A stretch of 64,000 nucleotides of DNA from Isoetes taiwanensis (GCA_021234155.1 JAJEKV010000070.1:6209311-6273310), one strand, 5' to 3'; positions 20,811 to 31,640 are shown, numbered from the stretch's first letter. Notes: a model not told the origin generated them from the letters alone. Numbers and translations: made by a program.

Positions 20811-22506
20811 CTAGTTAAGGTGCCCAGCGTTGCTGGGCATAGCTGGGAACTCTAAATGATATACTGGAGCAATTCCATTTCTCCCATGTCCCTTTTCCCT
20901 TTTCTGTTTTGTGTTTCCCCATTTTTCTTTTTCTATTTTTTCCTTACTTTTTCTCCAGTACGTGTTTGCCCTTTCTCCTTTTCCTCATGTCTTTTCCCCC
21001 TTCATTTCCCTCTTCCCCTTTTCCTCGTGCCATTTTTTCTAAGTTTATCTCTCCCTTTCCCCTTCCCTTTTTCTTTTTCCTTTCCTTTCCCTTTTCCCGC
21101 CCCTTCTCCCCACCTTTTCTTTTTCGTTTCTCTTCCATTTCCCTCCTTTCGCCAGCCCTTGCGTCTTACCTTTTTTCTAGTGCCCTTTTCCCCACTCTTT
21201 TTCTTCTCCCTTTCTCTTCATTTTCCCATGCTCGCTCCCCTTTTCCACTTTCTTCATCTTTTTCCCTTTTTCCCTCTCCCCTCCCCCCCTTCCCTTTTTC
21301 CCCTTTTTCCTTTACTCTTTTCCCTTTTCCTATTTTGCTTTTCCTTTTCTTTCCCCCTCCCCTTTGTCTTTTTCCATTTATCTCCTCTTCCCCTCCCCCC
21401 AAACGGGCATACCCTTTCTCCACCCCCTTTTGCCTTTTGCCTTTTTTTCTTCCCTTTCCATTTTTTCTATTCCCTGCTTTTCCCTTTTTCCCTTTTTCTA
21501 TCTTTTCTCTTCCTTTTTGTTCCCCTCCCCTTCGCTTTGCTTCCCTTTCCCTTTCCCTTTCCCTTTCCCATTCCCCTTTCCTTTTCGCAATGGCCTCTTT
21601 CCTTTCTATTTTTCTCCTTTCTCAACCCTTTCTCTCTCCCTCCCATTTCCCCATCTCCCCCTCCATTTTCCTTTTTCTTTTTCTTTTCCTTTTCCTTTTC
21701 CTTTTCCTTTTCCTTTTCCTTTTCCTTTTCTCTTTCCCTTTTCCCTTTTTTTTCTTATCTTTTTTTCTAGTGCTTTTTTTCCCGTCCCTTTATTTTCGTG
21801 CCTTTTTTCCTTCTCTTTCCTCCTCCTTTGTTCTTTTCCATTTACTTTTTTCCATACCTTCCCTTTTCCCCTTTCCATGCACTTTCCCTCTTCCCTTTTT
21901 TTCCCTTCTCTCTTACCCCCTTCCCTCTTCCAGTTTTTTCTATGCCATTTTTCCTTTCCTTTCCCGCTTCCCCCTCCCTTTTTCTTTTCCCTTTCTCTTT
22001 CCTTTTTTCCCCCTTCTCCACTCCCTTTTCCGTGTGTCCTTTTCCCTTCCCTTTTTCTCCTTTCCCCACCTTTTCCCCTGCTCCCTTTCCGATTATCCCT
22101 TTTAAGCCCCCTCCTCCGCCCCCTTTCTTTTCCGTTTCCCTTTCCCTTTTCCCTTCCCTTCTCTGAAGCCCTTTACTCATGTCCTCACCCTTTTCCTCTT
22201 TTTTTTTTCGTAGTATCTTGTTTTCCTGCTTTTTCTCCCGTTCTTTTTCTTTTCCTTTTTTGTCCTCTTTTCCATTTCCTTTTCCCTTTTCCTTCTTTCC
22301 CTTTTACTCATGCCTTTTTTTCCTTTCACTTTGGCCTTTTCTCCTCCCTTTTCCTTTTCCCTTTCATCTTAAGAGATCAAAGCATGTCCAATCACGGTGA
22401 TGAGGAGTCATGCGATAGATCTCAGCCTTCGGATGCAATCAGACGATCTCAACTGTCTACATTAGGGTTTGATTCATGACATACGCTAAAACTTTATAAT
22501 ATAAGA
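20811..22506 (-). mobile_element. Polypurine Helitron in Copia interior
   Basis: Minus strand: 5' TCTTATATTATAAAGTTTTAG at 22506, 3' hairpin GCCCAGCAACGCTGGGC, 11 nt, CTAG at 20811-20814, flanked by A and T. The plus strand of about 20880-22370 is almost all C/T with runs such as CTTTTC repeats at 21660-21730. No real coding capacity. It interrupts the ATCATGG…GATTTAT minisatellite, which is present on both sides. Confidence 0.88.
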
Positions 22507-22775
22507 TCATAAGCTTAAATTGAAACATCATGGAAAAGCCATGTGATTTATCAAAATTTTAGAAACATCATGGGAAAGTCATGTGATTTATCAAATACTT
22601 GAAAGCACCGTAGAAATTTCATAAGATTAAATTGAAACATCGTGGAAAAGCCATGTGATTTATCAAATTTTTGAAACACCATGGAAAAGCCATGTGATTT
22701 GTCAAAGTTTGGAAACATCGTGGAAAAGCTAAATGATTTATCAAATCTTTGAATGCAATAGAGTGACATTCCCCA
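22507..22775. repeat. Copia-internal minisatellite (CATGTGATTTATC)
   Basis: About six degenerate units of 34-45 bp around GGAAAAGCCATGTGATTTAT, with GAAACATC. It is continuous with 20700-20810 once the Helitron is removed. Ends in GCAATAGAGTGACATTCCCC, the start of the next repeat family. Confidence 0.8.
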
Positions 22776-24628
22776 TCTTATATTATAAAGTTTTAGCGTA
22801 TGTCTTGAATCAAACCCTAATTTAGATAGTTGAGATCGTCTGATTGCATTCGAAGGCCGAGATTTATCGCACAACTTCCCACCACCGTGATTGGCCATGC
22901 TCTGATCTCTTAAGAGGAAAGGGAAAATGGCAGAGAAAAGGGCAAAGTGAGAGGCAAAAAGGCACGGGTAAAAGGGAAAGACGGAGAAGGGAAAAGGAAA
23001 GGGAAAAGAGCACGAAAAAGGGAAAGAAAAAGAAAGGGAGAAAAAGGAAGGAAAAAAGGACACTATGAAAAGGAAAAGGGGGAAAGGGTGAGGATGAATA
23101 AGGGAAAAGAAAAGGGAAGGGAGGAAAAGAAAGAAAAAATAGGGCAACGGAAAAGGTGAAGACTTTAAAGGGTGACTAAGGGAAAAAAAGGGAAGATAAG
23201 AATGATGGAGAGAAGGAAAAAGGGCATGGAAAAATAGAAAGGGAAGGAAAAAAAAAAAGGAGGCTAAAAAGGGAAAAGGGCATGAGGAAAAGGGAGAGGG
23301 AAATGAGAGGGAAGGAGAAAGTGGCACGAGAAGAGGAAAAGGGTGAGGAAAGGAAAAAAGAAAGGGAAAAAAGAGATGGAAAAAGGGAAAAGGGAAAAAC
23401 GGAAAAAGCAAAAAGAGAAATGTAAAACATGGAATAGGAAAAGAGGAAAAGGGAAAAGGGGAAGAGGGTGGGAAAAGGAGGAAAAAGGGCATGTGAAAGA
23501 GGTGGAAAAATGGAATGGAAAAAAGGGTGGAAAGGAAAGAGGAAAAGGGCATGGAAAAAGAGAAAAGGATGAAAAAAAGAAGGAAAAGGAAAAAGAAAAT
23601 GGGAGGCGAAAGGGGAAAGGGGAAAGAAAAAAGAACACGAGGAATAAGGAGGGAAAATGGAAAAGAGGAAGGGAAAAAGGGCCTGAAAAAAAAAAAAACT
23701 GGAAGAGGGAAAGGGTGAGGAAAGGGTAAAAATAAAGGGAAAAAGAGCATGGAGAAAGGGAAAAGAAAAAGAAAAAGGGGGAATAAGGACGGGGAAAAGC
23801 GGAAGAGGGGGAAGAAAAGGCAAGTAAAAAAAAGTGAAAAAAAGGGAATGGAAAAATACATGGAAAAAAGGGAAAAGGAAAGGGAAAGGGAAAGGGAAAG
23901 GGAAAGGGAAAGGGAAAGGGAAAGAGAAAAGGAAGGGGGAAGGAAAGAGGAAAAGGGCACGGGAAAAAGGGAAAGGGTGGGGAAATGATGAAAAAGGAAG
24001 GAAAGGGGGAAAAAGAAAAGGGAGGCGGAAAGGGGGAAGGAAAGGAAAAAAGGCATGAGAAAAAAGGAAGAAGAAAATGGGAAAAAAGAGACATGAGATA
24101 AAGAAGAAGAGGGTGAGGAGAGGAAGAAAAACATAAAAAAAAAAAGGTGGGAAAAAGGGAATGCAAAAAGGGCATGAGAAAAGGGAAGGGAAAAGAGAAA
24201 AGCAAAAGGAATGGGAAAAGGAAAGGGAAAAAAGAGCATGAGAAAAATGGGAAGGGTGGAGAAAGGTGAAAAGGGAAGGAAAAAAGCCGTCAAAAAAGGG
24301 AAAGGGAAAGGGAAAGGGAAAGGGAAAAATGAGAAGGAGAAAAGGAAGGAAAAGAGGAGGGAGAAGAGGGTAAAAAAGAAAAGAAAAAAAAAAGAGAGAG
24401 AAGGAGAAAAGTAAATGTGCAGGGAAAATAAGAAAAGGGAAAAAAGAAAGTGTGTAAGAAAATGAGGAAAAAAGGATATGCAGGATAGAGCAAAGGGAAG
24501 GTTATCAAATGCACAAAAACCTCTTATAGCCTAGATATGATGGACTTGGTTAATGAGTCTGAGCTGAATAGGTTTCCATCCACAAATGTTCCCAACATTT
24601 GTCCAGCAACGCTGGGCACCATTACTAG
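22776..24628 (+). mobile_element. Polypurine Helitron in Copia interior (sister of 12063-14055)
   Basis: 5' TCTTATATTATAAAGTTTTAG after an A. 3' hairpin GTCCAGCAACGCTGGGC (24601-24617) with one G-T change, 11 nt, CTAG at 24625-24628 followed by T. The 22920-24490 interval is almost entirely A/G, including a regular AAAGGG run at 23876-23930. Its 3' 400 bp and much of its purine body match the complement of 12063-14055. The 5' end instead resembles 20811-22506, so it may be chimeric. Confidence 0.88.
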
Positions 24629-24867
24629 TATGCTAATAAAATTTTTCTTTATGAAAGCAATAGAGTGACATTTAACACATACTAATACAAGTTTTTATTT
24701 ATGACAGCAATAGAGCGATATTCCCCATATGCGCATATAAGTTGTTTTTTATTTATAACAGCAATGGAGCGATATTTCCCATATACTAATATAAGTTGTT
24801 TTTTATTTATGACAGCAATGGAACGATGTTCTCCATAATATATGTTAATATAAATTTTAATCATATA
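24629..24867. repeat. Copia-internal minisatellite (CAATAGAGYGAYATT)
   Basis: Four to five units of about 55-62 bp, each with GCAATRGARYGATRTTCYCC, CATATACTAATATAAG and TTTTTTATTTATGACA. The array spans two Helitron insertions: it begins before 22776 and resumes at 26947 (GAAAGCACAGAGAGATTACC). Confidence 0.82.
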
Positions 24868-25017
24868 CTAGTAAATTGCCCACCTTCGGTGGGCAGTCCA
24901 TGTGCTTTATGTAAAGAGAAATGCAACACCATGTTGTTTCAAAGGATGTATAAGAGCTTGCATGTCGTTTGCCTTTAAAAGTCGTCTATAAAAAGAAATT
25001 GATAATCGAAAGCACAA

Positions 25018-25750
25018 TGATCGTTTTGAGCCATAATAGATTATATGGCACCATATACCCACTTCTATTGGAAGCTTAAGAAGACTTCTCATTCCTTTTT
25101 TTTTTTTTTTGAAGAACTGCGTCATCAATATATTAAAAGAATGGTAATGTTACAAAGCAAGTGAGGAGGAAGGAGAACTGCCCAAAGAGACAGCGATACC
25201 TCGACACTCCACAACAAACTCATAGAAAAACTGCAACTCTACTGCTGTACAAACTGACCATCCCCATCTACAACACCCAAGAAGACTTCTCATTCTTGAT
25301 CTGCGTGGAAATATGTTCGCCGGATCTATTCCGGCAGTTTTATATGGGCTTCCAGAGCTCCAAAAATTGGATTTGAGCTTCAATATTTTACAGGGTAGCA
25401 TTTTTGATGAATTGGGCGGATTGAAAACTCTTAAATTTTTGGATCTGAGCCATAATAATCTCACAGGGCAGATTCCGCAAGGATTAGGCAGTTTAACAGA
25501 GATGCAGAGCTTGTTTTTAGGAAATAATCCTTTGGGCGGCCAACTTCTTGATATTTTTGGCGGATTAAAGAGCTTGATAATTGTGGGTTTATCGCAATCC
25601 TTCTATAGAGGAAAAATTCTGGATTCGTTAGGAAGCTTGAAGAATCTGAACTTGTTATTGTTAGATAATAACAGATTAAGTGGAAATATTCCGGCCAATC
25701 TGGGGCAATATGGCAGCATTTATCATATGAATCTGAGCTCTAACTGTCAG
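25018..25750 (+). pseudogene. LRR receptor-like gene fragment, LINE-interrupted
   Basis: Plant extracellular leucine-rich repeats (LxxLxLxxNxLxGxIP). The first repeat is VLSHNRLYG followed by GTIP; a 2-bp insertion breaks the frame near 25053. Next comes a repeat with LLILDLRGNMFAGSIPA, split by the LINE at 25095-25278. Five to six further repeats run to about 25740, for example LKFLDLSHNNLTGQIPQ and LNLLLLDNNRLSGNIPA. No signal peptide, transmembrane helix or kinase is present. Such repeats serve in ligand binding of receptor-like proteins and kinases at the cell surface. Removing the LINE and one TSD copy restores the frame of the interrupted repeat. Confidence 0.88.
25095..25278 (-). mobile_element. 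LINE 3' tail inserted in captured LRR fragment
   Basis: Complement of the LINE 3' end seen at about 1040-1204, including its poly(A) (a T run at 25095-25110). Flanked by a 17-bp TSD, AAGAAGACTTCTCATTC, at 25078-25094 and 25279-25295. Confidence 0.92.
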
Positions 25751-25756
25751 GCTTTA

Positions 25757-26605
25757 ATCATGAAAAACAATGCAATTGCATTGCTTAAATTCGATAAACC
25801 CTTTAGAACAATCACATCTGTATCGAGATAAATCCCTCCGAATTTGTACAATGCTGCTAATCGAAGAGATTAATTGGATAAATTGTGCGTCAGAGCAATT
25901 CTTCCTGGATCGATTAGTTCGTTTTTTAGGTCAATCAGCCAATCTGATGCCAAAGTAGGTTGGAAAAGGCAGTTCAAATCTGGAGCTATGGCTAAAATGC
26001 GGTAATTGAGATCTAAAAAGGGTTTTAGGATTGAATAGCCCTGTTCTGTGTCGAATTCGTTTGACAGAATTACGACGCAGGCTTTTTTATGATGCTTAAA
26101 AATGCTCTGCAAACACAGATTTTCTCTCAATCCGAAGGATTGTAAATCCGAAATCCATGTCAGGAAAAATTTCTGCGAGCATTTGGCCCCTTCCGGCTCG
26201 AGAAAATGCTTCAATCTGCTCGAAAATCCTGTTTCAACCCCATCTGTTTTAAGAATTTTGATCTTCGCCCAATTTTTCTTCACCCATTTCTTCCTGATTT
26301 CTGGAATAGAAATATTCATCAGATCTGTCAGATGTGGCCCTTTTTTTGAAGAAAGGGATGAATTACCCGCCACTGCAGCATATTTTTGTTTTTTCTGCAA
26401 ATTGGATTGGCAATTTGGGTCTGCTGTAACGATTTTGCGGATCTGGTTAACCTCTGATGAATTATTATGCAAGGATCGAGAGGTAATTCTTGAGCCCACG
26501 TCAAATCCTGAGATTACAATTGGAAATTTGCGCAAAGGCAAAGGGTCGGATGAAGGCGATCTGCATTTAGAAACGAAATTCGATAAACATTATGTAACCG
26601 AAAAA
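25757..26605 (-). pseudogene. Alpha-1,4-glycosyltransferase-like fragment
   Basis: Plant Golgi family with a Gly_transf_sug (DXD) domain and Gb3-synthase-like C-terminus. The frame runs from near 26605. From about 26060 it reads CSQKFFLTWISDLQSFG, SIFKHHKKACVVILSN and LKPFLDLNYRILAIAPD. The ORF ends at a TAA after THNLSN (25870), but the frame continues as LRLAALYKFGGIYLDTDVIV, including the DTD metal/nucleotide-sugar motif. The C-terminal half is missing. The N-terminal 100 residues are polar with no clear membrane anchor. Captured by the Helitron and lying tail-to-tail with the LRR fragment. One nonsense codon plus truncation make it a pseudogene. Confidence 0.82.
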
Positions 26606-26946
26606 TAAGCCGGAAATTATGCACAAAACGCTTTGCCTACTATAGCCAATCTGCTTCCGACTTCCCATCCCTTTTTTTAACTTCCGATCGAATCAGCTTT
26701 CTGGGGCTATTTCTCTGCCGCCGGCACAGATCGATCTTAGAAAGTTAGTTCTTGGAAGTAGAATCTAGCAATCGCCATAGCTTGGCATATCTCCACCGTT
26801 TGGGAGGCGCCTTTTTGAGGAGTGCCTATAGAACCTTTTGGCATTTAAAAAGTACACTTGGCATGCCACGTGGCACAATCTAAGCCCTCCATGTTTGATG
26901 CTTGACATACATACTTACGCTATAATTTTATATAATATATATAAGA

Positions 26947-27364
26947 TCATATTATGCAGGTGAACATTTTTGAAAGCACAGAGAGATTACCCATATGCTA
27001 TTATATGCATGATTATTTTTCACCTTCAAAAAGTTATCTTCTGTCATTCTTTATAGAAAAGAACAGGCATGGCAACAACATTATCTTACAGGTCAAGGAC
27101 TGTATCAATTTTTTATGGAACTGATGTTTCTTTGCCTCGAATACGTGCTGATATATTTACAAAAGCACTTACTGCATGCTATGAATATATTCTCAGAGGG
27201 AGCTCGCGTTTTTTCCTTTTAATTCCCACAAAAGGTTTTTTTTACTCGAGCTAGAGATCAACTCTGCAGGGGGGACATATATCATACGTTGTGCATTTGA
27301 TCTCACCCTCGAAGATACATGCTACTTATTTTGTTTTACAAAGAGACTAAGATTGTAAGGGAGA
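26947..27364 (+). pseudogene. Copia pol C-terminal remnant and polypurine tract
   Basis: After a last minisatellite unit, a frame at 27069-27254 contains GTDVSLPRIRADIFTKALTA, corresponding to the ADIFTKAL motif at the end of Copia RNase H. Upstream pol domains are absent. GTAAGGGAGA just before the 3' LTR (27355-27364) is the probable polypurine tract. Confidence 0.75.
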
Positions 27365-27604
27365 TGTTGGAATGTATTTATAATACATCCATACAATCTT
27401 GGCTTTTGTCTATTGATAGGTTATTGTTTATTAATAGTTCATGGAGCTAAAAGGGTCTTTGCCTATTAGCCCTTCATTATTGTATATAAGAGCATGTACT
27501 CTTCATGAATTATACATTCACTTTGGGATTACCGTGTGTTCTTTCTGTCTCATTCTCTTTGTCTTGTTGCGTCACTTTATTCCTTGCATGTTATATTTCC
27601 ACCA
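27365..27604 (+). repeat. Copia 3' LTR, 240 bp
   Basis: TGTTGG…CCACCA, intact in length, pairing with the split 5' LTR. Contains a TATATAAG box near 27483. Followed by TSD AAATC. Confidence 0.92.
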
Positions 27605-27609
27605 AAATC
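27605..27609. other. Copia target-site duplication, right (AAATC)
   Basis: Same 5 bp as at 7778-7782. Confidence 0.9.
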
Positions 27610-28102
27610 CCCACGCCAGGAGAAGCTAGGGAAGCCTCTCCCTTGATTTGTGATGCCATAGCTGAAGCTCTGAGCGCCTATGCCGCCGCCCGCAAATTCT
27701 GAAGCTCCACCGACATTCCCTCCATGTGCCCTTATTTTAAGTGCATCTGTAAAGCTGCAAGAGTAACTGAACCAGCTATAGCCTTTCCCCCGAAAACCCT
27801 TCGGGGCGGGGGTTTTTTAATCCTGGTAGTAATACGCCTGCTGCTGGGTAAAAGCATGAAAGGGTGCCTATAAATGTAGCCCTTTTTGTACATATACATA
27901 TGTACCGAATGCACATTTTTGGAATAACTGTCATCATGACCCGCTAGTAACTGCCATGATTAATGGCTATCCACCACTCTAAAACCGCACAATTTTCGGA
28001 TTTTGAAATTCTTTCCCAAATTCTTTCTTGGTTTGCGTCTCGTTCACTATCCCGCCCCTGCCTTCTCTGCTTGAATTCTGATCACGAATTCTTCATCTAG
28101 CT
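27610..28102. other. Host flank of Copia insertion with LINE-like hairpin
   Basis: 27610-27702 is open in the plus frame (…EALSAYAAARKF then TGA) but unassigned. 27785-27825 contains CCCCCGAAAACCCTTCGGGG, GCGGGGG and T6, the GC hairpin also seen in the LINE tail at 17977-18013. 27826-28102 has no feature except the likely leader of the ORF at 28103. Confidence 0.45.
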
Positions 28103-28565
28103 ATGGCCCCAAAACGCCCCCAGATGAATGCTTGCTCATCACCACAGCCCAAGAAAGAAGCCAGTGCTTCCGGCAGTGGAATTTTACCTCCAAGGAGTTT
28201 ACGTTTGGGTTCTGATGTGATCCAAGCCAAAGACCTCCGTGATAAACATGCAGAGGCCCACATACCCAACCTAGAGATGGTTCTGAACGAGGTATGGGGT
28301 GAAGCTCCAAAAAATAGACGAGGATTCAAGGAAGGAAGAATCCAGAACGCATGGAAAGATGATTTTTTTAAATATTATGAATTGGTTTATGGCAAGAAAC
28401 AGGTTACAAACCATTATATTTCTACCTATTTTGCCAGAGCATTTGCTCTTCACTTGAAAAGACAGCTTGTTGATTGGATGGACGTGGCTAGGACCGCCAA
28501 AGATCTTGCCAAAACCCTCATTTCAGATGTTACAGAGGACCCTACAACAGCTAAATCCTCAAATA
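28103..28565 (+). pseudogene. Basic N-terminal ORF fragment, unknown gene
   Basis: Starts MAPKRPQMNACSSPQPKKEA and is open for about 154 codons to the Helitron insertion. It has a basic, Ser-rich N-terminus, then a mixed helical region (GFKEGRIQNAWKDDFFKYYE; KKQVTNHYISTYFARAFALH). I do not recognise a domain. The downstream sequence resumes at 30285. It may be exon 1 of the gene remnant spread over 30302-33557. Confidence 0.5.
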
Positions 28566-30284
28566 TCTTATATTATAATGTTATAGCGTGTGTCTTCAAT
28601 GGAGCCCTAGATCGGACGATCAAGGATTTGATTGACCAACGGTGGAGATGATGTGTGCGTGTCTTCAACTAAAGTTTCGTCTTGACCATGGCTCTAATAT
28701 GATTCACTCAATCCGACAGTCGAACGATGAAAGGGAAAAGGGAAAAGGGGAAGGGAAAAGGAGAGAAGGAAAAGGAAAAGTGAGAGAGAAAGGACAAAAG
28801 GAAAAAAGGAAAAGGGAAAAGGGAAAGGGGAAAATAAGAAATAAGAATATGAAAAAATAAAAAATGGGAAAGGAAAAATAGAAAAAAAAAATGGAAGAAG
28901 GAAAAGGAACAAAAAAGGGTAAGGAAGGGGAAAACAAAAAGAGAAGGAGAAAAGGGAAAAAGGGAAGATAAAATGACCGATGGCCAAAATTCACTCAATC
29001 CGATAGTCAAAAAGGGAAATGGGAAAAGGAAAAAGGAAAAGGGGAAGGGAAAAAAGGAAGAGGGAAATAAAGATAAAGGGAAACAAAAACAAGAAAAAAA
29101 AAATGGAAAAGGAAAAAAAAAAAGAAAAGGAAAGAGGGAAAATGAAAAAAAAAAACGAAAGAAGGAAAAAGGTAAAAAGGGTAAAAGTGAAAAAGAAATG
29201 AAGTGAAAAGAAGTAAAGGAAAAAAAAACAAAAGCTAGGAAGGACGAAAAAGGAATTAGAAAGGATGAAAAAGGAAAGATGGGAAAAGGAAAGGAAAAGG
29301 AAATAGAAAAGGGGACAGAAAAGGAGAGATAAAAGGGCACCGAGAAAAGGGAAAATAAGAAAAGGTGGGAAGAAGGTGGCAAACAAAGTGCATGGGAAAA
29401 ATGAAATGGAAAGGAAAAAGAAAAAGAGAGGGAGGAAAGGGGCAAAAGAGAATCTGGGAAAAGGGCACGAGGAAAAGGGGAAAAGGGAAAGGGCGTGGAA
29501 AAAACGAGAAGAGAGAAAGGGTGAAGAAAGAGGAAAAGGGAAGCAAAAAGAGCATCTAGAAAAAGGGAGAGGAAAAAGATGGAAAAAAGGAGGAAAAGTA
29601 GAAAAGGAGGAAGGGGAAAAGGGCATGGGACAAAAGGGAGGAAGCAAAGGGTGAGTAAAGGGGAAAAAGAGCATGCGAAGGGGAAAAGTAACAAGAAAAA
29701 CAGGAAATGAGAAGTTGGAAAGGCAAAAAGTGGAAGGAGGATGGGGAAAGAAGGCAAAGAGGCACATAAAAAAAGTTGAGAAAATGGAATAGAAAGAGGC
29801 ATATGAAAAGGGAAAGGGAAAGGGAAAGGGAAAGGGAAAGGGAAAGAGAAAATGAAAAGGAAGTGGGAAGGGAAAGGAAAGGGAAAAAGGGCACGGGGAA
29901 AAGCGAAAGGATGAAAAGGGAATGTAAAGTTGAATGGACAAGGGAAGCAGAAAAGGGAATGTAAAGTTGAAAAAGGGCACGAGGAAAAGGGAAGAGGGAA
30001 ATGGGAAAAGAGATGGAAAAAAAGGCACATGATCAAGAGGAAGAGGGTGGGGAAAGGAAGAAAAAGGGCATATAAAAAGGTGAGCAAAAGAAAAGAAAAA
30101 GAATAGGAAAAGGAAAAGGAAAAGGAAAAGGAAGGGAAAAAACAAAGGGAAAAATAGATAGAGCTGGGAAAAGATAAAAAAAGAAAGGAAAAAAGCCCAT
30201 CAGAATGAAAAAATGGTAGAATGAATAGGTTTTTGTCTGCACAGATTCCAAATTTATGCCCAGCAACGCTGGGCACCATTACTA
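28566..30284 (+). mobile_element. Polypurine Helitron splitting an ORF
   Basis: 5' TCTTATATTATAATGTTATAG after an A. 3' hairpin GCCCAGCAACGCTGGGC (30258-30274), then ACCATTACTA and T, so the final G of CTAG is missing. 28730-30220 is nearly pure purine on the plus strand, with an AAAGGG run at 29806-29850. The first 150 bp resemble the array units at 52376-62693 (GGATTTGATTGACCAA, GGTGGAGATGATGTGTGCG). A second CACTCAATCCGAYAGTC block at 28991 suggests internal duplication. Confidence 0.87.
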
Positions 30285-30530
30285 TCAAATAGGAGATCGT
30301 ATTGCAGCAGAATATTAGAGCCCTGGGTTATTCTAGATCAGATGTTGACACAATAAAGCAGTTACTTAAGCATGGGTTGGAGGAGAAAACTAACCTATTG
30401 AATGAAGTAGAAGCACTGGAAGAAAAAAGGAGGGATGCATTGAAGGTCATCAGCCGGATTGAGGGTAGAAAGGATATGCTATCCAAGATCTGCAGCAGCA
30501 GATCACCGGAAAATAGATGAGACAAAAATA
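30285..30530 (+). pseudogene. Coiled-coil exon fragment, unknown gene
   Basis: After a TTGCAG acceptor-like site, the frame from 30302 encodes about 72 residues rich in Leu/Glu/Lys heptads (EEKTNLLNEVEALEEKRRDA), a probable coiled coil. It ends with a stop after SRSPENR. Probably an exon of the same gene as 28103-28565. Confidence 0.4.
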
Positions 30531-31640
30531 GGAATTTGACAAATTGTCCCGTGATCCTGCTGGAAATCAAGTTATCTTCGGACGTTGAAGTACAAGTTGG
30601 AAGACTTGGTTATGAGTAGACATGAGAAAAGAGCAGCACTCTTCTAAGCTAGAAATTGGTTTGTAGGGCCGAACTAAAGAAATTGAAAGGCATGAAATCT
30701 CAATTGAACAAGCAAAGGAAAAACTTAATTGCATTGAATTGGTTCAAGAAAGGCATTCCATGATTTTGGATTTCATGGGAGAGCAGGGACCTTGTTGTTA
30801 CTCAGGCCCTACCCTCAGAGGGAGCTACTTCTATAGAGCAGTTCATCACATTCAAGACATGTACCTGTTGTGGCCAAGGCTTTGGCAAAACTGGTTTGTT
30901 GCTGCTAGCTCCATGCAGATGCTTATTGCCTCTTCTGCTTGTGTTATCCGTCCATGAAAGACGTAATTGCATAAAAGGTTGCATCCGGGATGAGGGCATT
31001 CGAATTCACTTGGTTTCCCACAGTGAAAGGTATGCATTGCTCTCAACTAATTTAAACTTATATTTCTCTTAATTCATATTTGTTATTGTAATCTCGCATA
31101 GTTCTACATGTATGGCTTTCAAAGGTGCATTGCTATTCCTTGTACATGTATAACTTTTAGTGTACATCCAGAAGCGAGGTACATAGGCATATATTTGCTT
31201 GTTTATTGATGCTTTTATTTTTGAGCTTGGACCGCAGCAGTTGTATCAGTGTACATGTATCTAATGGAGTCTACATCTGCAAATAGATGTACATGCATTT
31301 ATCTTTAGAGTGCATTTGTAGATGGATTCATAAGTATGTGCATTTTTTATATATATGTGCTTTTTTTGGGCATAGATCTACATTCCCTAACTGGACATCT
31401 GGGTACATCTGGGTACATTGAGGTACATCTATGTACATTGAGGAACATGTACACAGACATTTTTGGCTCTGATTAAATGTAGTTACGTACATTTGATACA
31501 TTTTATGTACATGAAATGTACATGCTTGGCAGAATGTACCAGATATTTCTCATTGTTTAAGTTCTCTTTTCATGTTCTTTTATGTCTATTGAAATTTAGA
31601 TCATTTGTTTGTTTTATGTGATGAGGTCGTTTCCTATCCC
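30531..31640. other. Intron-like region with TGTACAT clusters
   Basis: 30531-31030 has short frames only (30739-30957 is weakly coding, LYLLWPRLWQNWFVAASS). 31080-31560 holds at least a dozen GTACAT and seven or more TGTACAT motifs. No other feature. Confidence 0.45.

Larger units (their letters stand above)
24868..26946 (-). mobile_element. Gene-capturing Helitron, GCCCACC-hairpin family
   Basis: Minus strand: 5' TCTTATATATTATATAAAATT at 26946; 3' hairpin GCCCACCGAAGGTGGGC (complement of 24878-24894), 10 nt, CTAG at 24868-24871. The hairpin arms differ from the GCCCAGC family, although the 5' end is related. It carries an LRR gene fragment (25018-25750, plus strand) and a glycosyltransferase fragment (25757-26605, minus strand), plus a later LINE insertion. 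26606-26930 is non-coding, perhaps the captured 5' region of the glycosyltransferase. No Rep/helicase is seen. Confidence 0.82.

Noticed and set aside
24301-24325. GGGAAA runs as telomere-like repeats
   Set aside because: The plant telomere unit is TTTAGGG. These are part of the (GGGAAA)n purine tract in a Helitron.
27785-27825. GC hairpin plus T-run resembling a Rho-independent terminator
   Set aside because: The context is eukaryotic and the block recurs in LINE-like tails, so it is treated as a LINE 3' structure, not a bacterial terminator.
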